DNA from: Candidatus Methanomethylophilaceae archaeon
GTDB lineage: Archaea; Thermoplasmatota; Thermoplasmata; Methanomassiliicoccales; Methanomethylophilaceae
Direction: 5' to 3'
Assembly (NCBI GenBank): GCA_017475875.1
Contig: JAFVET010000256.1
Coordinates: 1 to 7,338, forward strand
DNA: 7,338 nucleotides
In this document: positions 1-5,729 of the stretch, in pieces
Layout: each line of letters begins with the position of its first letter
Position numbering within the stretch: the stretch's first letter is position 1
Made by a program: the position numbers and the translations under genes
Notes under the pieces: generated by a model
What the model saw: the letters and a program-made list of their open reading frames with translations, nothing else
What the model was told of the DNA's origin: nothing
Database searches by the model: none

Positions 1-62
1 AGAAGAGTGACGTGGATGGTCCCTTTATCTATCTTATCCAAGAGGTATTGCTTTACGGTCAT
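1..62 (-). CDS. 5' end of a divergent gene, possibly geranylgeranylglyceryl phosphate synthase (partial)
   Basis: On the minus strand an ATG at 62-60 opens a frame that stays open to the window edge and reads MTVKQYLLDKIDKGTIHVTL. The pattern of a short helix followed by Gly-x-Ile-His-x-Thr-Leu resembles the N-terminus of geranylgeranylglyceryl phosphate synthases, where IH-x-TLIDP forms the first barrel strand. That enzyme joins geranylgeranyl diphosphate to glycerol-1-phosphate, the first committed step of archaeal ether lipid synthesis, in the cytoplasm. A GGTG ribosome binding site (complement of 70-73) lies seven bases before the ATG. Only about 20 codons are visible, so the family call rests on N-terminal resemblance; that a gene starts here is better supported than its identity. 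It is transcribed away from the transporter genes and is probably unrelated to uptake. Confidence 0.5.
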   Translation of the reverse strand, partial: MTVKQYLLDKIDKGTIHVTL

Positions 63-92
63 CCTTTCCCACCTTCTGTAACAGTGTCTAGG

Positions 93-129
93 GGTTGCAA
101 TGTTGCGGTTATATTAAAAATATGCAACC
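93..129. repeat. Inverted repeat flanking an AT-rich, TATA-like core
   Basis: GGTTGCA at 93-99 is matched exactly by TGCAACC at 123-129, with 23 bases between. The spacer includes TTATATTAAAAATAT at 109-123, the most TATA-like sequence in the gap. A further GTTGC at 102-106 repeats the left arm core eight bases later. Read on the minus strand, the TATA core would place a transcription start near 85-92, a short distance before the ATG at 62; read on the plus strand it would start an RNA near 140. A dimeric repressor bound to the arms could block the promoter. Arm matches are seen; the role is inferred. Confidence 0.45.
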
Positions 130-135
130 ACGCGG

Positions 136-162
136 ACGCACATTTTCGGCTGTAGCGTGCGT
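136..162. repeat. Short inverted repeat (possible leader hairpin)
   Basis: ACGCAC at 136-141 is the exact reverse complement of GTGCGT at 157-162, leaving a 15-base loop. A G-U pair (135 with 163) could extend it in RNA. No T-run follows, so it is not a simple terminator. A six-base match is weak alone; it gains interest from the stronger hairpin just downstream. Confidence 0.3.
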
Positions 163-177
163 TTAGGTAGACTACAC

Positions 178-213
178 CTGCAAATCATGGCAATCATGTG
201 GGCCATGTTGCAG
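178..213 (+). promoter_or_regulatory. 12-bp imperfect hairpin upstream of the transporter operon
   Basis: CTGCAA (178-183) pairs with TTGCAG (208-213), and CATGGC (186-191) pairs with GCCATG (202-207). This makes a 12-bp stem interrupted only by a two-base bulge (184-185) around a ten-base loop (192-201). AATCATG also occurs twice, at 183-189 and 192-198, nine bases apart. No poly-T tract follows, so a terminator is unlikely. It could be a leader-RNA structure if transcription starts near 140, or a protein binding site if the promoter is at 250-256. It matches no riboswitch I can recognise. Confidence 0.45.
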
Positions 214-231
214 AAAGTCGACTTTTGGAAA

Positions 232-256
232 TAGTTAACTAATAGTTGGATATATG
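232..256 (+). promoter_or_regulatory. Candidate operator-promoter: TAGTTAACTA palindrome beside a TATA-like box
   Basis: TAGTTAACTA at 232-241 is a perfect 10-bp palindrome. Its half-site TAGTT recurs at 243-247, one helical turn after 232-236. Immediately downstream, ATATAT at 250-255 is TATA-like. A TATA box there would start transcription about 25 bases on, near 278, just before the ribosome binding site at 278-283 and the TTG start at 288. An operator next to the TATA box is a common archaeal repression layout, and a metal-responsive regulator would suit the operon. The sequence matches are direct; the promoter and operator roles are inferred. Confidence 0.4.
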
Positions 257-287
257 GTCCAATACGGCCCGTAGGCTAGGTGAGCGT

Positions 288-1124
288 TTGATCATTAATA
301 TCGAGGGTCTGGAATTCGGATACTCTAGCGTACCTATATTGAAAGACGTGACAGTAACGATGCGGGGACCCAGGTTCATATCGATTTTGGGCCCGAACGG
401 GGTTGGAAAATCCACGCTTATCCATTGCATCAACAAGATTCTGTCCCCCACCGTGGGTACCGTGATTATAGATGACAGAAACGTGAAGGATATCTCTATC
501 AAAGAGATGGCCAAGATGGTCGGGTACGTCCCATATTCTGCGAACGATACGTTCCCTCTCACTGTCGTGGACACCGTTCTTATGGGGAGGCACCCTCACA
601 GTCATAGAGGCACCCTGGATTCGGATCTCGATATAGTCTACGAGACCTTGGACATGCTTGGTATCCTCGATTTGGCCATGCGTTCCTTCAACGAGCTTTC
701 CGCTGGACAACACCAGAAAGTCATGTTGGCCAGGGGACTTGCGCAGGAACCGAAGGTCCTTTTGCTCGACGAGCCCACATCCAATTTGGACGTCCGTCAT
801 CAGCTCGAGGTCGCCAAGATGCTCAAGCGCCTTTCAAGGGTGAAGGAGATCTTAGTGATAATGATCTGCCACGACATCAACATCGCGGCCAAGTATTCTG
901 ATGAGATAATACTACTGCATGGGGGTACCGTCTTTGACGTCGGCACACCCAAGGAGGTCATAACCCGCCAGAACCTCGAGGTGGTCTACGGAGTCGATGC
1001 CAAGGTCATAGACGATGAGGGGGTGCCTCACGTCATACTGAGGGACTCCATTCAGGAGAAGAAGCAGCTGGAAGCGGGGGTGACGGTTCCCGAAACCAGG
1101 GATACCGCCACCGAAGCCATATGA
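288..1124 (+). CDS. ABC importer ATP-binding protein 1, FecE/BtuD-like
   Basis: Cytoplasmic ATPase powering uptake of a metal chelate through FecCD/BtuC permeases. I chose the TTG at 288 because AGGTGA (278-283) precedes it and the product begins MIINIEGLEFGY, the usual first strand of the family; a TTG at 246 is in frame but has no ribosome binding site. With the 288 start the protein has 278 residues. Walker A is GPNGVGKST (35-43), the signature is LSAGQ (137-141), Walker B is VLLLDE (157-162) with D-loop SNLD, and the switch His is H195 (ICHD). Two oddities: the Q-loop reads GYVPY, with Tyr83 where Gln is expected, and the signature has Ala in place of the first Gly. A tail of about 35 residues, rich in Glu and Thr, follows the core. 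The stop precedes the permease 1 start by only 17 bases. Substrate is not determinable. Confidence 0.9.
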   Translation: MIINIEGLEFGYSSVPILKDVTVTMRGPRFISILGPNGVGKSTLIHCINKILSPTVGTVIIDDRNVKDISIKEMAKMVGYVPYSANDTFPLTVVDTVLMGRHPHSHRGTLDSDLDIVYETLDMLGILDLAMRSFNELSAGQHQKVMLARGLAQEPKVLLLDEPTSNLDVRHQLEVAKMLKRLSRVKEILVIMICHDINIAAKYSDEIILLHGGTVFDVGTPKEVITRQNLEVVYGVDAKVIDDEGVPHVILRDSIQEKKQLEAGVTVPETRDTATEAI

Positions 1125-1141
1125 GTTGGAGTGATCATCAT

Positions 1142-2245
1142 ATGTCATCTGCAGATGAGGCCTGTGGAGAAGGGACCGCCAAGGATCGCATGAAGGAGGA
1201 GTACCGCAAGTACACGTTCCGCAAGGTACTATTCATGCTTGCCTGCATAGTGTGTCTTGTTATCCTCTTCGGATACTCGCTCACCCTCGGTAGCCATGAG
1301 ATCGACTTCTTTACGGTCTTCACCACCCTTTGGGACCATATCACAGGTGTTTCATACGATATAGGCACCCCGGAGTGGACAAACGATTTCCTCGTCTGGG
1401 AGGACCGTCTTCCCAGGGAGGTGATTGCTATAATCGCAGGAGTGGGCCTCGCCATCGGAGGAGCGGCCATGCAGAGCGTCGTCAAGAATCCGCTCGCCGA
1501 CCCATACACTACGGGGATATCGTCCGGAGCAGTCCTGGGAGTCACCGCAGCCCTAGCATTGGGTATCACCGCGGGTTCTATCAGTGGCAACTATGGCATT
1601 GTAGCCAACGCATTCCTGTTCGGCATGATCCCGACCGTGGTAACTATCCTAGTTTCCAGGATATCGAAGACCTCCCCCGCCACCATAATCCTGGCGGGCG
1701 TGGCGATGTCTTATCTCTTCAATGCCATGAGCACGCTCATCCTCATCTCCTCCGAGGCAGGGAAGATCCAGGAGGCTTTCCTATGGCAGATCGGTACCCT
1801 TCAGTGGACCACATGGGACGATTTCCCGATGATGTTCATCATAGTGGCGGTGGGTAGCGTGGTGCTTGCATTCACATCAAAGCAGTTGAACATCTTGACG
1901 ATGGGCGACGAGAGCGCCAAGAGTCTGGGGTTGAACGCCGATAACTACCGCCTCATGGTTCTAGTGGTTCTTTCGCTGATGACCTCGGCGGTGGTGTCCT
2001 TTATAGGAATAATTGGATTCCTCGGTCTCGTCTCCCCCCATATCGTCCGTATGATCATCGGTTCGGACAACAAGTACGTTATACCCGCGGCGGCGATCTT
2101 TGGCGCATTGTTTTTACTGACTGCCGATCTGATAGCCCGTACGGTCATAGAACCTGGGGAGTTGCCGGTGGGAGTCGTCATGTCGTTCATCGGCGGGCCG
2201 ATGTTCCTGATCCTCATCTTGAAATCCAAGAAGGGGGTGTGGTGA
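1142..2245 (+). CDS. FecCD/BtuC-family ABC permease 1
   Basis: Integral membrane subunit of an iron-siderophore/cobalamin/heme-type importer. The ATG at 1142 is preceded by GGAGTGA (1128-1134) at a seven-base distance, so I prefer it over the in-frame ATG at 1121, which overlaps the ATPase 1 stop but lacks such a site. The product is 367 residues, somewhat long for the family because of a charged N-terminal extension before the first membrane helix (about 28-49). Family landmarks are WEDRLPR (86-92), GGAAMQSVVKNPLADPY (about 106-122), the ATPase-coupling region LGLVSPHIVRMIIG (about 294-307), and ELPVGV followed by GGPMFL near the C-terminus. It resembles permease 2 more than permease 3 (shared LWDHI loop and KNPLADPYTTGIS motif), suggesting a tandem duplication and possibly a heterodimeric channel. 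Its stop TGA sits next to the GTG start of permease 2, so translation is probably coupled. Confidence 0.92.
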   Translation: MSSADEACGEGTAKDRMKEEYRKYTFRKVLFMLACIVCLVILFGYSLTLGSHEIDFFTVFTTLWDHITGVSYDIGTPEWTNDFLVWEDRLPREVIAIIAGVGLAIGGAAMQSVVKNPLADPYTTGISSGAVLGVTAALALGITAGSISGNYGIVANAFLFGMIPTVVTILVSRISKTSPATIILAGVAMSYLFNAMSTLILISSEAGKIQEAFLWQIGTLQWTTWDDFPMMFIIVAVGSVVLAFTSKQLNILTMGDESAKSLGLNADNYRLMVLVVLSLMTSAVVSFIGIIGFLGLVSPHIVRMIIGSDNKYVIPAAAIFGALFLLTADLIARTVIEPGELPVGVVMSFIGGPMFLILILKSKKGVW

Positions 2246-3313
2246 GTGGAACGGACTCTGTTCAAGTCTATGTATTACAAGTCCGTGTCCCGCAAGGTTA
2301 TCTTCGCTGTAGTGTGTGTGGTGATAGCCTTTATCGCGCTCGGCTTGCAGCTTTCCTTCGGATACTACGACGTGGGTTTCGTCGAGTCCTATCAAATCCT
2401 CTGGGATCATATATGTGGCAACTTCCCGGACACGGACATAGGTCTGAAGAAGGACCACATCATATGGGACTTGAGGCTTCCACGCTCTCTGGCTGGGATG
2501 GCCGTCGGAGCGGGATTAGGCGTGTGCGGCGCCGCCATGCAGAGCACCTTGAAGAATCCCCTGGCCGATCCGTACACCACCGGCATATCCGCCGGAGCGG
2601 GATTGGGTGCGACCATTTCGATAGTCCTCGGGGTTTGCTTGATACCTGGAATAGTGGGACAACCGTCCATAGTCATCGACGCCTTTGTGTTCGCGTTGAT
2701 TCCTTCCCTGGTAATTATCGCGTTCTCATCTATCAGGAGGAAGGTCACTTCCTCGATGATGATCCTGATAGGTATCGCGGTCATGTACGTGTTCACGGCT
2801 ATGACCACATTCCTAAAGCTGACTGCTTCGGAGGATTCCCTTCAGGATGTGTACATGTGGAGCGTCGGGACCCTAGGGAAGGCTAACTGGGACAATGTCT
2901 GGTTCATGATACTGGCGACCATCTTTGGGATGGTATTATTCATCATGCTCGCCAGGCGGATAAACGTGATGATTACCAGTGACACGAGCGCCGTATCCCT
3001 TGGGGTGGATCCCAAAAGGTGCAGGCTGTTGGTTCTGGTTATCGTCTCCATAGTGACTGCATTTCTGGTGTCGTTCACTGGGACCATCGGTTTCGTAGGG
3101 TTGGTGGCCCCCCACATGGTGCGTATCATCATAGGTTCGGACAACCGTTACCTGATTCCCGCATCAGCCGCCTTCGGTGCGATGATGCTGATCTGCTCCG
3201 ACGTCATAGCCAGGAACATCGGTACCGGCTTGCCAGTGGGAGTGATAACCGCTTGCATAGGTGGCCCCGTGTTCCTATATCTGTTGGTCAGGCAGCGGAA
3301 ATCGGTCTGGTAA
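2246..3313 (+). CDS. FecCD/BtuC-family ABC permease 2
   Basis: Second membrane subunit of the same importer class, 355 residues. It starts with GTG immediately after the permease 1 stop; GGGGGTG (2233-2239) lies six bases upstream, inside the end of permease 1. The first membrane helix is about residues 19-38. Landmarks are WDLRLPR (74-80), GAAMQSTLKNPLADPY (about 95-110), TTGISAGAGLG (111-121), the coupling region VGLVAPHMVRIIIG (about 284-297), and GLPVGV then GGPVFLYLL at the end. The loop after helix 1 contains ILWDHICG, matching LWDHITG in permease 1, which supports paralogy. ATPase 1, permease 1 and permease 2 fit one importer with a heterodimeric channel, although a homodimer of either cannot be excluded. 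Confidence 0.92.
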   Translation: MERTLFKSMYYKSVSRKVIFAVVCVVIAFIALGLQLSFGYYDVGFVESYQILWDHICGNFPDTDIGLKKDHIIWDLRLPRSLAGMAVGAGLGVCGAAMQSTLKNPLADPYTTGISAGAGLGATISIVLGVCLIPGIVGQPSIVIDAFVFALIPSLVIIAFSSIRRKVTSSMMILIGIAVMYVFTAMTTFLKLTASEDSLQDVYMWSVGTLGKANWDNVWFMILATIFGMVLFIMLARRINVMITSDTSAVSLGVDPKRCRLLVLVIVSIVTAFLVSFTGTIGFVGLVAPHMVRIIIGSDNRYLIPASAAFGAMMLICSDVIARNIGTGLPVGVITACIGGPVFLYLLVRQRKSVW

Positions 3314-3367
3314 GACTATATAGGACATAGTCGATTAACGGTTGGATGTATTATCCGACGTGATAGT
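3314..3367 (+). promoter_or_regulatory. Inter-gene regulatory gap: two inverted repeats and a TATA-like element
   Basis: This 54-base gap is the only real break inside the cluster. GACTAT (3314-3319) is mirrored by ATAGTC (3327-3332) around a seven-base loop, starting right after the permease 2 stop; TATATA (3317-3322) lies partly in its left arm. GTTGGAT (3341-3347) pairs with ATCCGAC (3353-3359) through seven pairs including one G-U, with a five-base loop, and ends at the ribosome binding site GTGAT (3360-3364) of the next gene. Either an internal promoter for binding protein 1 or RNA hairpins that tune its expression would explain this. No T-run is present, so a terminator is unlikely. Confidence 0.45.
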
Positions 3368-4603
3368 ATGGACAAGAAAGTGATTGCTGTAGTTGCGATC
3401 GTCATTCTGGTCATCGCTGGAGCGGGCATTTTCCTAGCTCTCAAAGGCGGTGACAGTGGATCTGATGAGTACAGGTCCGATGACGATACAGGCCGTCTCA
3501 AGATATTCGGGAACGCCGACAACAACGACTACCTTGATAACGACGATGTGAAAGCTCTTCAAAAGATAATCAAAGGCGAAATGGAGAAGACCCCCTTCGC
3601 CGACGCCAATCAGGACGGGAAGGTCGACAGCGCCGACGTTGACTTCGTCAAGCGTATGGTCAACCGTGAGAAGATGACCATCTACTATCTGAACAACGAT
3701 GGTGTGGTCAAATCAGCACATTACCCGGAGACCACGCTTTCCGCCATACCCAACACGACCCTTGCGCTCATGAAGTCCATCGGAGCGACCAACATGATCA
3801 AGGCGATTTCAGGTGGAAACTACGACAAGACCATGTTCGGCGACCTCATGGCTAACGCCGAGGTCATCAGCTCGTCCATGACCACCTTGGACCTCGACAA
3901 GGCCCTGGACCTCAAGATCGACTGTGTCGTCGTCGATTACAGTTCCGCTTACCTCAAGGATTACGAGAAGTTCGAGAAGGCCGGGATAGATGTTGTCAGG
4001 ATCGATGCCGCTGGTGGCCTCGATTCCCTTGACTGGGCTCTTACCGTCGGATACCTTTGCGGTATCGAGTCGAGCTCGCAGGATTTCGTCAAATGGTCCG
4101 ACGAGGTCTACGACGATATCCAGAAGGGCATCTCCAAGGTCAACAAGAAGGTCACCACTCTTGCGGTCACCATGACAAACTCCGTAGCTGGGACCGAAGG
4201 ATCCGCCTATGCGACTTCAGTCTGCGCCGGAGCGATAAACCTCGCCGACTTCCCTACCTCGAAGAAGGCCGAAATCGGTGACGAGTGGATCCTCTCCGAG
4301 AAATACAGCTCGCAGTTCATAGCGCATACCTGCAACTACTCGTTCTCCACCGTCGGAGATGCGGTTGACGATCTGTGGGAAAAGTACAAGCCGTACTTCA
4401 AGGACACCGATGCGTACAAGGCAGGTCATTATTTCATCTTCAACAGCAACGTGCCGAACATCATCAGGGTCGCCTATCAGGTAGAGATGTATTACCCCGA
4501 GGTGTTTGCCGACGGATACGCTTCCAAGCTCGTTCAGGAGTGGATCGACAAGTTCATCCCAAGCTTGAAGGACTTCAAGGTAGGAAGGACGGTGTCTTCT
4601 TGA
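3368..4603 (+). CDS. Membrane-anchored solute-binding protein 1 with dockerin-like domain
   Basis: Extracellular binding protein of a metal-chelate ABC importer, 411 residues. The ATG at 3368 follows GTGAT (3360-3364). A short basic start leads into one hydrophobic segment (about 5-26) with no Cys after it, so it is probably a membrane anchor or uncleaved signal rather than a lipoprotein signal. An acidic linker follows (29-41). Residues about 43-100 form a dockerin-type pair of calcium loops: NADNNDYLDNDD (49-60) and DANQDGKVDSAD (79-90), with Asp or Asn at positions 1, 3, 5 and 12. From about 103 the protein has the clamshell fold of iron-siderophore/cobalamin binding proteins, including SAIPNTTLALMKSIGA, LKIDCVVVDYSS, a long linking helix near 235-260, and a C-terminal helix with YYPEVF. 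The end reads KDFKVGRTVSS and may be altered by a frameshift, since another frame continues into binding protein 2. Substrate is unknown. Confidence 0.88.
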   Translation: MDKKVIAVVAIVILVIAGAGIFLALKGGDSGSDEYRSDDDTGRLKIFGNADNNDYLDNDDVKALQKIIKGEMEKTPFADANQDGKVDSADVDFVKRMVNREKMTIYYLNNDGVVKSAHYPETTLSAIPNTTLALMKSIGATNMIKAISGGNYDKTMFGDLMANAEVISSSMTTLDLDKALDLKIDCVVVDYSSAYLKDYEKFEKAGIDVVRIDAAGGLDSLDWALTVGYLCGIESSSQDFVKWSDEVYDDIQKGISKVNKKVTTLAVTMTNSVAGTEGSAYATSVCAGAINLADFPTSKKAEIGDEWILSEKYSSQFIAHTCNYSFSTVGDAVDDLWEKYKPYFKDTDAYKAGHYFIFNSNVPNIIRVAYQVEMYYPEVFADGYASKLVQEWIDKFIPSLKDFKVGRTVSS

Positions 4604-5724
4604 TCAAGGCCAGCATGATCGACAACACCGAACCCGACATCTCCCTCGTCAAAAAAGCCGACCAGTCCTCCAAGGGCGGATGGTACTCCTGGAATCCTTA
4701 CGTCCTGGAGGCCAAATACGCTTTCATCACGTATACGCCTTCGATTTCGACACTTCTCGTGGATCTCTACGAGGATGTATACACGCCTCTCCCAGAGGCT
4801 GATGTCACAGCGGACAAGATTCCTGCGGAGTTCCGCACCGATTTCGAGTCCAGGGTCTCTGGTTCCTATGCAACCGGTAATCTGACCGTAAAGAGCGGGT
4901 TCGATCTCGTCAACCAGAAGTCCGAGATGGTGGACCAGGTCATCAAGTCGAAGCCGGGAGCGGTGATTTCGTTCTCCGGTTCGACCAACGATACGATCTA
5001 CAACCTCTTGTGCCAGAAGTACGGCGAAGTCCCCTATTCGGGCAACTCGCCCAAGGCCGAGGCAGACCTCTGGAACCTCATTTATGCTGGTTCCAAGTCC
5101 GCCACTGAGAATTTCCAGATCCGTTTCGGACTGACCGTTCCCGATTCCGTGATCAGGCTCGGTTCCGATTCCGCCATCGACACCGCGTTGCTCATCAAGA
5201 CCTGTACCGAGGCATGCGCCAAATACGGTTCCTGTGTCGTGTTCATGTCCAACTCCATACCTGCAGGCCTCTCTGCAGACAAGTTGAACGACCTCAAGAC
5301 CATCGCAGAGAACACTAACACGACGTTCTACTTCGTCGCGTCCAAGTCCATCAACGACACCTTAGCCTGCACCGAGGTGACCGGAGCGATAATGGACATG
5401 CAGCCCGAGGCCAAGAAGGTCATCGAGAAGGCCCAGCTCGACATATACCGTGTCAAGAAGGGAGTCGCACAGTATCAGTCCCAGGGGGACAAGGCGCTGA
5501 GCGTGTACCTCGAGGCCAGTTCCGGAAAGGGTGCCCCGAGGGGATCGATCGCAGGTTCCCTCTTCAAGATCCTCGGATGGGAAAACATCGTCGACAGCGA
5601 CGGTTCCTCTTTCGTCCTCCTCGGCGACGAGAAGGTCATCGAGATGAGGCCCGACATCATCATCTTCTACGACGATTCCCTCGACAAGAGGTCCGAAGCG
5701 GAACAGATGAGGCTCAACCAGTGA
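4600..5724 (+). CDS. Leaderless, C-terminally short solute-binding protein 2
   Basis: 374 residues if started at TTG 4600, which overlaps the binding protein 1 stop by four bases and has GGTG (4591-4594) five bases upstream; ATG 4615 is an alternative. The second half resembles the C-terminal lobe of FecB/BtuF-type binding proteins: a helix rich in Lys and Glu (about 274-287), KALSVYLEASSGKGAPRGS (298-316), an ILGWENIV segment, and MRPDIIIFYDD (about 349-359). The first half is less recognisable. There is no signal peptide or membrane segment, and the usual final segment of about 60-100 residues after PDIII is missing. Four N-x-S/T sequons (GNLT, TNDT, TNTT, INDT) would suit an extracellular protein. 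It may be the second part of a protein once fused to binding protein 1, a degraded copy, or a cytoplasmic variant. Its GTGAT end overlaps the start region of permease 3. Confidence 0.75.
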   Translation: MIKASMIDNTEPDISLVKKADQSSKGGWYSWNPYVLEAKYAFITYTPSISTLLVDLYEDVYTPLPEADVTADKIPAEFRTDFESRVSGSYATGNLTVKSGFDLVNQKSEMVDQVIKSKPGAVISFSGSTNDTIYNLLCQKYGEVPYSGNSPKAEADLWNLIYAGSKSATENFQIRFGLTVPDSVIRLGSDSAIDTALLIKTCTEACAKYGSCVVFMSNSIPAGLSADKLNDLKTIAENTNTTFYFVASKSINDTLACTEVTGAIMDMQPEAKKVIEKAQLDIYRVKKGVAQYQSQGDKALSVYLEASSGKGAPRGSIAGSLFKILGWENIVDSDGSSFVLLGDEKVIEMRPDIIIFYDDSLDKRSEAEQMRLNQ

Positions 5725-5729
5725 TAAAC

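Larger units (their letters stand above)
63..287. promoter_or_regulatory. Divergent intergenic regulatory region with several inverted repeats
   Basis: I see no convincing gene, tRNA or other known RNA here. The stretch is more AT-rich than its flanks and separates the minus-strand gene from the transporter cluster. It holds an AT-rich core at 109-122, fitting a TATA element for one or both directions, and a set of inverted repeats: 93-99 with 123-129, 136-141 with 157-162, 178-191 with 202-213, and the palindrome 232-241. A second TATA-like stretch at 250-256 is close to the first transporter gene. It probably carries both promoters and operator or leader-RNA elements. Confidence 0.6.

Noticed and set aside
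130..245. Cobalamin riboswitch or tRNA in the leader
   Set aside because: I looked for the B12-box GCCACTG and for tRNA arms and found neither; the hairpins present do not fit those folds.
239..800. Minus-strand open frames opposite ATPase 1
   Set aside because: They are antisense to conserved ATPase motifs and look like shadow translations.
3314..3332. Intrinsic terminator after permease 2
   Set aside because: The stem is only six pairs, AT-rich, and no T-run follows it.
3368..3460. Lipoprotein signal in binding protein 1
   Set aside because: No Cys occurs after the hydrophobic segment; the first Cys is at about residue 186, so a transmembrane anchor is preferred.
4375..4599. Upstream in-frame extension of binding protein 2 beginning at ATG 4375
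   Set aside because: It lies wholly inside binding protein 1, reads as Arg- and Gln-rich low-quality protein, and shows no signal peptide. Only the last few residues (KDGVFL) look protein-like, which is reported as a possible frameshift.
5577..5729. In-frame extension of permease 3 upstream of 5730
   Set aside because: It overlaps the end of binding protein 2 and is very Arg-rich with no family resemblance; the family-like N-terminus begins at or just before 5730.
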